Positions 1 through 6,000 of a stretch of 8,195 nt of DNA are shown here, in pieces; position 1 is the first letter of the stretch, and the number at the start of each line of letters is the position of its first letter. The notes under the pieces were generated by a model. It was given only the letters and a program-made list of their open reading frames with translations, was not told the origin of the DNA and did not search any database. Position numbers and translations under genes: made by a program. Source of the stretch: Spirochaetales bacterium (GTDB taxonomy: Bacteria; Spirochaetota; Spirochaetia; Sphaerochaetales; Sphaerochaetaceae). The stretch is taken from contig JALFYG010000005.1 of the NCBI GenBank assembly GCA_022784805.1, positions 1 through 8,195 of the forward strand, given 5' to 3'.

Positions 1-1
1 T

Positions 2-436
2 ACAATGGAAGAGGCATTCAAGGATGCAGACATCGTTTATCCAAAGTCATGGGCATCATTCGCTGTTATGGAAGAGAGAACAAAGCTCGTTGAAGAGAAG
101 AAGTTCGATGAACTCGATGCATTGGAGAAGAAGTGCTTGGAGAACAATGCTAAGTTCAAGAACTGGGCTTGCACAGAAGATATGATGAAGCTTACAAAAG
201 ATGGAAAGGCTCTCTATCTCCACTGCCTCCCAGCAGACATCACAGGCGTTTCCTGTAAGGAAGGTGAAGTCGACGCTTCTGTTTTCGACAGATACATCGA
301 ACCACTCTACAAGCAGGCTTCCTATAAGCCATACGTAATTGCTGCTATGATTCTTCTCGAAAGATTCAACGATCCAGCATCTCTCTTGGAGAAGCTCCTT
401 GCAGAAGGAAAAGAAAGAGTTATGTCAGATAACTAA
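2..436 (+). CDS. ygeW: YgeW-family knotted carbamoyltransferase, C-terminal part (5' end outside window)
   Basis: The reading frame is open from base 2, so this is the 3' part of a gene that begins before the window. About 144 residues of a family that is normally near 400 are present. The text closely follows my memory of E. coli YgeW: an MEEAFKDADIVYPKSW segment at the left edge, a KALYLHCLPADI segment with the carbamoyltransferase HCLP motif (codons 221-232), then GVSCKEGEV and KPYVIAAMI. The HCLP Cys/Leu/Pro loop helps form the carbamoyl phosphate site in this superfamily. The conserved PADIxGVSCKEGEV continuation separates YgeW from ordinary ornithine or aspartate carbamoyltransferases. 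It should be a cytosolic enzyme; its substrate is not firmly established, but the gene is typically found with ygeX, ygeY, ssnA and xdh genes in purine catabolism clusters. It ends with TAA and is followed 22 bases later by a terminator, so it is the last gene of its operon. Identification is strong; reaction uncertain. Confidence 0.9.
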   Translation, partial: TMEEAFKDADIVYPKSWASFAVMEERTKLVEEKKFDELDALEKKCLENNAKFKNWACTEDMMKLTKDGKALYLHCLPADITGVSCKEGEVDASVFDRYIEPLYKQASYKPYVIAAMILLERFNDPASLLEKLLAEGKERVMSDN

Positions 437-458
437 TTGAGTTTTCCTACTCAGTTTG

Positions 459-489
459 GGCCACTTGAAATATAGTGGTCTATTTTTTT
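459..489 (+). terminator. Rho-independent terminator of ygeW
   Basis: A 7-bp stem (GGCCACT, 459-465, with AGTGGTC, 474-480; one G-U pair) closes an 8-base loop and is followed at once by a T-rich run (481-489). It lies 22 bases after the ygeW stop, so transcription from the left probably ends here. Confidence 0.8.
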
Positions 490-520
490 CGTTTTAATTG
501 CGCTTTATGTGCAGATGGTG

Positions 521-648
521 TTGTAGTATCAAATCATCCTGGGGAAAACTACTTAATAAATTGGTATGAAACTATCACAGGGATGAAAAATACTTATGCG
601 TGAAGCTCGTCTGGTAGGGGATTTTTAAGTCAGACGGGCTTTCTTTTC
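521..648 (+). ncRNA. Possible structured small RNA ending at an orphan terminator
   Basis: No protein gene is evident between the ygeW terminator and the SPFH promoter, only peptides of 20 codons or fewer without a good ribosome site. The stretch can nevertheless fold. CATCCTG (535-541) can pair with CAGGGATG (578-585) with one bulge. Just inside it is a 5-bp hairpin (562-566 with 573-577, one G-U pair). GTAGT (523-527) can pair with ACTAC (549-553), which would cross the first helix as a pseudoknot. A strong terminator follows at 603-648. I saw no convincing promoter and matched no riboswitch class I know. It could equally be a leftover 3' end of a lost gene. Weak call made from sequence alone. 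Confidence 0.22.
603..648 (+). terminator. Strong rho-independent terminator without an obvious gene before it
   Basis: An 11-bp stem, AAGCTCGTCTG (603-613) with CAGACGGGCTT (631-641, one G-U pair), has a 17-base loop and is followed by TCTTTTC. The T-rich tail is only on the plus-strand side, so it acts rightwards. The nearest upstream gene already has its own terminator at 459-489. Confidence 0.7.
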
Positions 649-682
649 TGAACGATAGTTTTATTATTATCCACCCAAACAC

Positions 683-711
683 TTCACTTTGTCGCAGAAT
701 GTGATTATATT
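683..711 (+). promoter_or_regulatory. Candidate promoter of the SPFH gene
   Basis: TTCACT (683-688, four of six matches to the -35 consensus) is 17 bases from TATATT (706-711). A TG pair at 702-703 would give an extended -10 if the box is read as TTATAT (705-710). It lies between the orphan terminator and the AAAGGAG ribosome site (722-728), which makes a start here sensible. Weak consensus match, read by eye. Confidence 0.4.
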
Positions 712-735
712 TCCTTTTATTAAAGGAGAAACGAA

Positions 736-1686
736 ATGAAAGTTAGAAGACTGATTATCATCATTCTCGTTGCTATCGTGGCTTTGTTTATTGTATTCAA
801 CTGCTTTTCAAGTGTTGGAACAACAGAAAGAGGTATTCTTGTAACATTTGGAAGAGCAGGAGAAGAGGTGTTGGAACCTGGCCTTCATTTTACAATTCCG
901 TTTGCACAGTCAATCAGAAAGTATTCACTTGCACCAGTCAACTATGAGATAGACTTCTCTATCGGTTCAGACGGTGCCGTGACAAGCGATATGCAGACAG
1001 TTGGATTAACTGCGGATGTATTCTGGATCTATGATGAATCAAGACTATATGATGCAGCAACAAAATACACTGAGGCTTCTCTCAGAAGCGCCATTGAGAA
1101 GACAATGCTTGCTTCCGTCAAGGAATCTGTAGGACGCTATACTATCTACCAGATTGTAGAGCAGCAGGAAAAGATCAGTGGAGAGATCAGTGAGTCTCTT
1201 AAGAATAAGATGAAAGACTATCCTATTGTCATTACACAGATTGCCATCTCCAACTGGGACTGGTCACCTGCATTTGACGAGCAGATTGCCGAGACAATGA
1301 AGACAACCCAGCAGGTAAAGATTGCCGAGCAGGAACTTCAGATTACCCAGCAGGAAGCACAGAAGCAGATCAAGGAAGCTCAGGCTGAGCAGGAAGCTAT
1401 CATCATCAGAGCAAACGCAGAGAAAGAGAAGGCAATGATCGAAGCTGAAACAGCTTTTGAAGTTGCTCAGCTCCAGGCTGAAGCCAAGAAGGTTGAGGCA
1501 GATGCTCTTGCTTACTATAACCAGAAGGTAGCAGAGAATCTGGAAGTTGAACTTGAATTGAAGAAGCTGGAAGTTGAGGCTGCCAGAGTAGAGAAGTGGA
1601 ACGGTCAGTATGTCTCTACATATCAGTATGGTCCTATTCCTGTCACACAGGGTTCTCTTCTTGGAACAGGTACTCTTGGAGAGTAA
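736..1686 (+). CDS. SPFH/band-7 (prohibitin/stomatin-like) membrane protein
   Basis: A 316-residue membrane-anchored scaffold protein of the SPFH superfamily (stomatin, prohibitin, flotillin, HflK/C). Residues 6-24 form one hydrophobic N-terminal anchor (LIIIILVAIVALFIVFNC) after a basic MKVRR. The SPFH domain follows at roughly 25-190, with the family signature VGTTERGILVTFGR, then VLEPGLHFTIPF and an IRKYSL strand. From about 192 to 285 the chain is rich in Glu, Gln, Ala and Lys with heptad-like repeats, the usual long helix/coiled coil used for ring assembly. The last 30 residues (WNGQYVSTYQYGPIPVTQGS) are Gly/Pro rich. ATG 736 is supported by AAAGGAG (722-728) at 7-base spacing. The gene appears monocistronic, bounded by a promoter candidate and a hairpin. 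SPFH proteins often modulate FtsH, and an ftsH gene lies 2.3 kb away, but direct partnership is inference. Its family is clear; prohibitin- versus HflC-type is not. Confidence 0.9.
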   Translation: MKVRRLIIIILVAIVALFIVFNCFSSVGTTERGILVTFGRAGEEVLEPGLHFTIPFAQSIRKYSLAPVNYEIDFSIGSDGAVTSDMQTVGLTADVFWIYDESRLYDAATKYTEASLRSAIEKTMLASVKESVGRYTIYQIVEQQEKISGEISESLKNKMKDYPIVITQIAISNWDWSPAFDEQIAETMKTTQQVKIAEQELQITQQEAQKQIKEAQAEQEAIIIRANAEKEKAMIEAETAFEVAQLQAEAKKVEADALAYYNQKVAENLEVELELKKLEVEAARVEKWNGQYVSTYQYGPIPVTQGSLLGTGTLGE

Positions 1687-1708
1687 TCGAGAATTATTAT
1701 GACTTATC

Positions 1709-1732
1709 GGCCCCTGATTGATTACAGGGGCC
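1709..1732. terminator. GC-rich hairpin between convergent genes
   Basis: A perfect 8-bp stem, GGCCCCTG (1709-1716) with CAGGGGCC (1725-1732), has an 8-base loop. It lies between the 3' end of the SPFH gene and the 3' end of the minus-strand ATPase gene. Neither side has a clear T-run (AAAATATT on the right, GATAAGTC on the minus strand), so it is a terminator-like or mRNA-end-protecting hairpin serving one or both genes. Confidence 0.55.
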
Positions 1733-1764
1733 AAAATATTGAAATGTAGATTCGCAGTTAACGC

Positions 1765-3357
1765 TTATAAAATGACCCACTTACCAGTTTTTTGGGTTCC
1801 ATTTCGGATAACTAAACCTTTTTCTTTTAGTGTAGCCAAGTATCTTTGAGTTGTTCTTAATGGTACTCCCAATTCTTCAGAAATAGCTTTTGTGGTGATG
1901 CTACTATTCATTTTGATGTAATTATAAACAGCTCTCTCGTTTTCAGATAACTTCAAACCGTTTGATGTGTCAAAGCTGTCGTTTTCACTTTTATTTGCGC
2001 CAATTGATGTGCCAAGGTTGGCGTTTTCGCCTGTATTCGCGCCAATTGATGTGCCAGGATTGGCGTTTTCGCCTGTATTTGCGCCAATTGATGTGCCAGA
2101 GTTGGCGTTTGTCTTTGCTTCACTATTTGCATATTCAATCTGTAATGTTAATGTAAATCTATCGGGATTTAATGTTTCTTTGATGATTGGCTTTTCATAG
2201 CCGTAAGCATCCCAATAATTATAAATATCGCAGAGCCCCATTCCAGAACGTTCACCTACTTTAATGAGAGCAAACATGTTGAATATTCTGCTATTTCTTG
2301 CGTCACTTGTTCCACCTGCAATGGCATCATCGATGTTTATACGGCACAAACCAGGATTGGAGAATGTCATTTTACGAAACTCTTTCTTAATAACAACACC
2401 TTGTCGCCCGTAATAATCAGCGTGGATAAGTGCATTGGCAAGTGCTTCTCTCAAAGATTTGTGAATGTCTGTATCGTCATCACGCAGCATTCTATTATTG
2501 ATTACAAAAGGTTTTTTGACGTCTGAAGTTAGACGATCGACTATTTTGAAATAGAAGTCATAGACATTGCCACTCCAGTCGCCATCTCCTGAACATACTC
2601 TATCAGACCAACGGGTATCGATTGCAAGCTTTTCTCTATAATCCAGGAAAAAGTTTGGCAGTTCATTCATTATGTTGATGAAGTCACCGAAGAAAATCAA
2701 ACCACCTAGAGTCGGATGGATTTTTCCATCATATTCAGCTACTCGGGCAGCACCAATCTTTATCAAGAATTCATCATTTGGCAAACCGTTCCATGTATGC
2801 CCACTCCTGATAATCTCAAAGCGGGAACGATAGCTCTTAATGCTATCACTATTCAATGCATCAAGTCCTACATTATCTAAAACAGCGGAATCTGCAGATG
2901 TTTCAAGTGAATCTCTGATCATTGTTTTGACTTCTAAATCAGTACAAAGATAATCACCCTCATGATTTCTGCGATATGTCCCCTTAAACATATCTGTTCC
3001 GATATAAATAGGCTTTGAGGATCTTGTCGCACGGGGCACCTCAATGATTACATAATCTTTTCCCTCATATTGTTGTTTATATACGTTTCGCTCTAAGAGG
3101 ATTTTTTTACTTACTTTTTGTGGATTGTTTAAGATATTCCAAATATCCGTAATCATTTTGTCTGCATCAGAAATGCCCAAAGGAATAAGTTTTTTGGTTT
3201 CTTTATCTTCTCCTATTCCAAGGATAATTGTGCCACCGAATGTATTGGCAAAGGATGAATAAGTCTCCCAAATACTATTTGGCAAACCTCCTTGAGCAGC
3301 TTTTACTTCAATATTTACTTTTTCAGAACTCTTGATAATGTCTTTTAAATCAATCAT
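1765..3357 (-). CDS. AlbA_2/Schlafen-fold ATP-binding protein with C-terminal winged helix
   Basis: This 530-residue protein belongs to the group often annotated as putative transcriptional regulator, DNA-binding protein or RecG-like. Residues about 11-125 look like an AlbA_2 (Schlafen-type) nucleic-acid-binding fold (NIEVKAAQGG, then ETYSSFANTFGGTIILGIGED). Residues about 300-400 resemble the divergent histidine-kinase-type ATPase of this group (HATPase_c_4). The N-box is REALANALIHADYYGRQG, and Gly motifs are at NPGLCRI and GERSGMGLCDIYNYW. Residues 412-467 are four 14-residue repeats rich in Asn, Gly and Thr, a likely flexible linker. Residues 474-530 form a winged helix (ITTKAISEELGVPLRTTQRYLATLKEKGLV). 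Its start overlaps the upstream HTH gene by four bases (ATGA), so the two are translationally coupled. No helicase motifs are present, so RecG is a misleading name. Whether it regulates transcription, acts in defence or processes nucleic acid is unknown. Confidence 0.85.
   Translation of the reverse strand: MIDLKDIIKSSEKVNIEVKAAQGGLPNSIWETYSSFANTFGGTIILGIGEDKETKKLIPLGISDADKMITDIWNILNNPQKVSKKILLERNVYKQQYEGKDYVIIEVPRATRSSKPIYIGTDMFKGTYRRNHEGDYLCTDLEVKTMIRDSLETSADSAVLDNVGLDALNSDSIKSYRSRFEIIRSGHTWNGLPNDEFLIKIGAARVAEYDGKIHPTLGGLIFFGDFINIMNELPNFFLDYREKLAIDTRWSDRVCSGDGDWSGNVYDFYFKIVDRLTSDVKKPFVINNRMLRDDDTDIHKSLREALANALIHADYYGRQGVVIKKEFRKMTFSNPGLCRINIDDAIAGGTSDARNSRIFNMFALIKVGERSGMGLCDIYNYWDAYGYEKPIIKETLNPDRFTLTLQIEYANSEAKTNANSGTSIGANTGENANPGTSIGANTGENANLGTSIGANKSENDSFDTSNGLKLSENERAVYNYIKMNSSITTKAISEELGVPLRTTQRYLATLKEKGLVIRNGTQKTGKWVIL
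1957..2124. repeat. In-frame 42-bp minisatellite (four copies, two nearly identical)
   Basis: The unit is 42 bp, starting on the plus strand at 1957, 1999, 2041 and 2083. The copies at 1999 and 2041 differ at only three bases. The 2083 copy matches over about its first 28 bases and then drifts, and the 1957 copy is degenerate. In the ATPase gene each unit encodes 14 residues of pattern ANTGENANxGTSIG (residues 412-467). Three units carry CGCCAA-N14-TTGGCG (from 1998, 2040 and 2082), and two also carry GGCG-TTTT-CGCC, so DNA or mRNA here can form hairpins. The unit length is a multiple of three, so copy-number change would lengthen the linker without breaking the frame. Confidence 0.95.
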
Positions 3358-3560
3358 TTGGATTCTTCCTCCATTTTAGATTTAAGATACTTACCACTTT
3401 TTATTCTTGCGTCATTTGGCTTTTCCGCATCTTCGGGAATTATCCATCGACTACCTGCCCGTTGTGCTCCTGGAATGCGATTTTGATTACAGAGAATACT
3501 GACACGCCTATGAGAAATACCCCATTTTTCTGCTATTTCAAAGGTTGACATGTATTTCAT
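3354..3560 (-). CDS. Small excisionase/MerR-like helix-turn-helix protein
   Basis: A 68-residue DNA-binding protein of the HTH_17 (excisionase-like) type. The pattern STFEIAEKWGISHRRVSILC (residues 5-24) is the helix-turn-helix, followed by RIPGAQRAGSRWIIPEDAEKPNDARI, the wing with its usual Trp-x-Ile-Pro and Asp-Ala-x-Lys-Pro ending. ATG at 3560 has a GGAGAAG site (3566-3572) five bases upstream; a second ATG three codons in is possible. It overlaps the next gene by four bases (TGA of this gene, ATG of the next), so the pair is one operon. A promoter with an exact TATAAT lies just upstream. Proteins of this shape are frequent in front of Fic-, AlbA_2- or ATPase-type genes in gut anaerobes and may autoregulate the operon; that role is inference. 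Despite the excisionase resemblance, I see no integrase or attachment site here. Confidence 0.85.
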   Translation of the reverse strand: MKYMSTFEIAEKWGISHRRVSILCNQNRIPGAQRAGSRWIIPEDAEKPNDARIKSGKYLKSKMEEESK

Positions 3561-3598
3561 TTTTACTTCTCCATTTTCGTGTAACTTAACTTTTTCTT

Positions 3599-3627
3599 AT
3601 TATATTCAATAAGTGGAATAATATCGA
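3599..3627 (-). promoter_or_regulatory. Promoter of the HTH/AlbA_2-ATPase operon
   Basis: Read on the minus strand, TCGATA (3627-3622, four of six -35 matches) is exactly 17 bases from a perfect TATAAT (3604-3599). A nine-base A-tract (minus strand, 3639-3631) lies just upstream of the -35, like an UP element. The implied transcript start is about 30 bases before the HTH start codon. One of the clearer promoters in the window. Confidence 0.65.
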
Positions 3628-3704
3628 TTCTTTTTTTTTCATTCTTTACCCCTTTTTTTACGCAAAATGAGCCAAAAACGTGTATTAAATAATGGAGGTC
3701 CAAT

Positions 3705-3941
3705 ATGGATGATATGTTTATTAAAGTAGGTCTCGCAATCAAAAAGAAGATTGACGAAGGGGAACTCAATGAATGTGGAAGTGAAGATTTGGATGAAATT
3801 CTGAGAATGGTCACTGCCGATACCCCTGAGGAGAGACAAAAAGGAGGCATCATGTACTACGAAGAAGTAGATGGTGATGGGAACAAAGCTGTTTATCTGG
3901 ATGGAGGGAGAGGTATTAGACTGAAACTGACAGTCAGATAA
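3705..3941 (+). CDS. Hypothetical 78-residue acidic protein
   Basis: I do not recognise this protein. It is probably real: ATG 3705 has a perfect GGAGG (3694-3698) at six-base spacing, and a strong hairpin terminator begins 11 bases after the TAA. Overlapping minus-strand frames lack such signals. The N-terminal half is amphipathic and charged (FIKVGLAIKKKIDEGELNE, then GSEDLDEILRMVTADTPEERQK) and looks helical. The C-terminal part (GIMYYEEVDGDGNKAVYLDGGRGIRLKLTVR) reads as short beta strands. It has no signal peptide, membrane segment or Cys cluster, so it should be cytosolic. It diverges from the HTH/ATPase operon across a 144-base gap rich in T-tracts. No convincing plus-strand promoter was seen; TATTAA (3683-3688) is a weak -10 candidate. 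It may belong functionally to the neighbouring operon or be a lineage-specific protein. Confidence 0.7.
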   Translation: MDDMFIKVGLAIKKKIDEGELNECGSEDLDEILRMVTADTPEERQKGGIMYYEEVDGDGNKAVYLDGGRGIRLKLTVR

Positions 3942-3951
3942 GAAGAAAGAA

Positions 3952-3982
3952 GGAGCTGTTAAACGTTGGATTTAACAGCTCC
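3952..3982. terminator. Bidirectional terminator between the 78-residue gene and ftsH
   Basis: A perfect 12-bp stem, GGAGCTGTTAAA (3952-3963) with TTTAACAGCTCC (3971-3982), closes a 7-base loop. On the plus strand it is followed by GATTATTTTA; on the minus strand by TTCTTTCTTCT. It lies 11 bases from one stop codon and 8 from the other, so it can end both convergent transcripts. Confidence 0.85.
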
Positions 3983-3989
3983 GATTATT

Positions 3990-5804
3990 TTAGTTGTTAA
4001 GGATATTCATGAACTCTTCGCCAGTTATAGTTTCTTTTTCAAGTAAGAAGGAAGAGAGTTCATTCAGTTTTTCTTTGTTCTCTTGAAGAATATTAAATGC
4101 TTTGTCTTCAGCACTCTTGATTATCTTCACGACTTCTTTGTCGATGACTTCACTGGTTGCAGGTGAGCAAACGAGGGAAGTGTCACCACCAAGATATTGG
4201 TTGGTTACAGTCTCCAATGCCACCATACCGAACTGGTCGCTCATACCATACTGGGTGATCATACTTCTGGCAAGCTTTGTGGCTCTCTCGATATCGTTTG
4301 AAGCTCCTGTGGTTATTTTGCCGAAGATAAGCTTTTCAGCTTCCCTTCCACCGGTGAGAGTTGCAATCTGAGTCAAGATATCTTCCTTGCTCATCAGGTT
4401 CTTTTCACCTTCTTCAACCTGCATTGTGTATCCAAGAGATCCTGAAGTACGAGGAATGATGGTAATCTTTGTTACAGGAGCGGAATTTGTCTGCTTTGCA
4501 GCAACCAAAGCGTGTCCGATTTCATGGAATGCGACGATTCTCTTTTCTTCTTCGCTGAGAACTGCATTCTTTCTCTTGTATCCAGCAATAACTGTTTCTA
4601 CGCTTTCTTCCAAATCTTCCTGTGTAACTGCGCTTCTTCCCTGTCTTACAGCTCTGAGGGCAGCTTCATTGATGATGTTTGCTAGTTCAGCGCCGCTGGC
4701 ACCACTGGTTGCTTTGGCAATAGCGTTGAAGTCGACATTACTTTCCATCTTGACGTCTTTGGCATGGACCTTGAGAATTTCAACTCTTCCCTGAAGGTCA
4801 GGAAGATTGACAGGAATTCTTCTGTCGAATCTACCAGGTCTGAGGAGGGCTGGATCCAGAGTCTCTGGTCTATTGGTTGCTGCCAAGATGACGACACCCT
4901 TGTTTCCATCAAAACCATCCATTTCTGTCAAAAGCTGGTTCAATGTCTGTTCTCTCTCGTCGTTACCACCGATACCGTTGCTGTCTCTCTTCTTTCCGAT
5001 AGTATCGATTTCATCGATGAATACGATGCATGGAGCCTTCTCTGAAGCTTGCTTAAAGAGATCTCTTACCTTACTTGCTCCCATACCGACAAACATCTCT
5101 ACAAATTCAGAGCCGGAAATAGAGAAGAACGGAACTTTGGCTTCTCCTGCTACAGCCTTTGCCAGCAAGGTCTTACCTGTTCCTGGAGGGCCTACAAGAA
5201 GAGCACCCTTAGGAAGCTTTGCACCGATCTTTGTGTATTTTTCATTATTGTGGAGATATGAGACTATCTCTTCCAATGCCTCTTTGGCTTCATCTTCACC
5301 TTGGACATCCTTGAATGTTACGCCTGTCTCTTTCTCTGCATAAATCTTTGCATTGGAGGAACCAAAGCTCATTGCATTTCCACCACGCTTATTAAGCATT
5401 GAGAAAAGGAATCGTCCAATAAGTGAGAACATTAATATAGGTAGGATCCAACCAATAAGGAAAGAGATGAATGGTGATCCTTCGGATTCGATGTAGGATG
5501 TGAATGATACCCCGGCATTCTCCAATCTTTCTCTCAGTCCATCATCAGGGAATACTCCTGTCTGATACGTAGTTATCCTTCCAGTGTCTGTTTCAGCTGT
5601 GAAAAGGATATAATTGTCATTAAGCATGACTTCCCTTACTTTTCCTTCATCCACCATTTTCAAGAAGGTGGAGTATCCCACTTCCGTTACACTGTGACCG
5701 GAGAAAAGAGGCAATACAAAGGCATTTAAAATAAGGATTATCAACAATACCACTGTAATGTAATAAAACAGCGGTTTCTTGTTATTGTTCGTGTCTTTTT
5801 CCAT
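3990..5804 (-). CDS. ftsH: ATP-dependent zinc metalloprotease FtsH
   Basis: This is a complete 604-residue membrane AAA+ protease that extracts and degrades misfolded membrane and short-lived cytosolic proteins as a hexamer. TM1 is about residues 13-34 and TM2 about 112-137, with a small extracytoplasmic domain between (SYSTFLKMVDEGKV-like FtsH_ext text). The AAA domain has Walker A GPPGTGKT (205-212), the FVG pore loop (238-240), Walker B VFIDEID (261-267) and the second region of homology ending GRFDR with arginine fingers R325 and R328. The zinc site is HEIGH (H427, E428, H431), with D504 in SNDIERAT as the likely third ligand. All catalytic residues are intact. ATG 5804 has AGAGGAG (5812-5818) at seven-base spacing. 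It is monocistronic, with its own promoter (TTGACA) and the shared terminator at 3952-3982. A six-base inverted repeat overlaps its ribosome site. Confidence 0.97.
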   Translation of the reverse strand: MEKDTNNNKKPLFYYITVVLLIILILNAFVLPLFSGHSVTEVGYSTFLKMVDEGKVREVMLNDNYILFTAETDTGRITTYQTGVFPDDGLRERLENAGVSFTSYIESEGSPFISFLIGWILPILMFSLIGRFLFSMLNKRGGNAMSFGSSNAKIYAEKETGVTFKDVQGEDEAKEALEEIVSYLHNNEKYTKIGAKLPKGALLVGPPGTGKTLLAKAVAGEAKVPFFSISGSEFVEMFVGMGASKVRDLFKQASEKAPCIVFIDEIDTIGKKRDSNGIGGNDEREQTLNQLLTEMDGFDGNKGVVILAATNRPETLDPALLRPGRFDRRIPVNLPDLQGRVEILKVHAKDVKMESNVDFNAIAKATSGASGAELANIINEAALRAVRQGRSAVTQEDLEESVETVIAGYKRKNAVLSEEEKRIVAFHEIGHALVAAKQTNSAPVTKITIIPRTSGSLGYTMQVEEGEKNLMSKEDILTQIATLTGGREAEKLIFGKITTGASNDIERATKLARSMITQYGMSDQFGMVALETVTNQYLGGDTSLVCSPATSEVIDKEVVKIIKSAEDKAFNILQENKEKLNELSSFLLEKETITGEEFMNILNN

Positions 5805-5807
5805 TTT

Positions 5808-5838
5808 AAGGCTCCTCTGAGAAAAAAGAATAAGCCTT
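5808..5838 (-). promoter_or_regulatory. Possible hairpin over the ftsH ribosome-binding region
   Basis: In the ftsH mRNA, AAGGCT (5838-5833) can pair with AGCCTT (5813-5808), enclosing a 19-base loop that holds most of the Shine-Dalgarno. The 3' arm ends three bases before the ATG. A 6-bp stem is modest and may be chance; if real, it could mask initiation at low temperature. Confidence 0.3.
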
Positions 5839-5880
5839 GGATTTTTGAAAATAAATAAGAGTTTAGTTCAATTCAACCAA

Positions 5881-5909
5881 ATAACACGAACTATTCAAAA
5901 TAGTGTCAA
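5881..5909 (-). promoter_or_regulatory. Promoter of ftsH with internal inverted repeat
   Basis: On the minus strand a perfect -35 TTGACA (5909-5904) is 17 bases from TGTTAT (5886-5881, four of six). The spacer contains CTATT-N3-AATAG (5891-5903), a 13-base inverted repeat well placed to bind a regulator. The implied leader is about 70 bases. No CIRCE-type heat-shock operator is present. The region 5910-6000, up to the end of the methyltransferase gene, is AT-rich, and I see no clear terminator in it. Confidence 0.6.
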
Positions 5910-6000
5910 AACAACTCAACATTTTGAAATAAGTTTGTATGTTTTTCGTTATAGTGCAATATTTTATCTGTAATAAAAATGTTACTCTGAATGAAATAAT

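Noticed and set aside
2..436. Ornithine or aspartate carbamoyltransferase
   Set aside because: HCLP is shared, but the PADIxGVSCKEGEV and MEEAFKDADIVYPKSW text is specific to YgeW.
490..735. tRNA or a known riboswitch in the gap after ygeW
   Set aside because: No cloverleaf with CCA-type ends and no conserved core of a riboswitch class I know was visible; kept only as a weak structured-RNA candidate.
1264..1734. Minus-strand frame antisense to the SPFH gene
   Set aside because: Leu/Cys/Ser-rich text typical of the antisense of a Glu/Gln/Lys coiled coil; the sense strand has clear SPFH motifs and a ribosome site.
1957..2124. CRISPR-like array of direct repeats
   Set aside because: The 42-bp units are contiguous with no spacers, lie in frame within a gene and encode a 14-residue protein repeat. 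It is a coding minisatellite.
1765..3357. Naming the ATPase gene recG
   Set aside because: No helicase motifs are present; the RecG label often attached to this group is a propagated error. AlbA_2 plus a GHKL-like core is what the text shows.
3354..3560. Excisionase of a mobile element
   Set aside because: Only the HTH fold is excisionase-like; no integrase, attachment repeats or phage genes are present in the window.
3563..3853. Two minus-strand frames (3563-3853 and 3639-3839) upstream of the HTH gene
   Set aside because: They overlap the better supported 78-residue gene and the TATAAT promoter, and show no recognisable protein.
4102..5343. Plus-strand open frames inside ftsH
   Set aside because: They are antisense shadows of a well-conserved gene, without family motifs.
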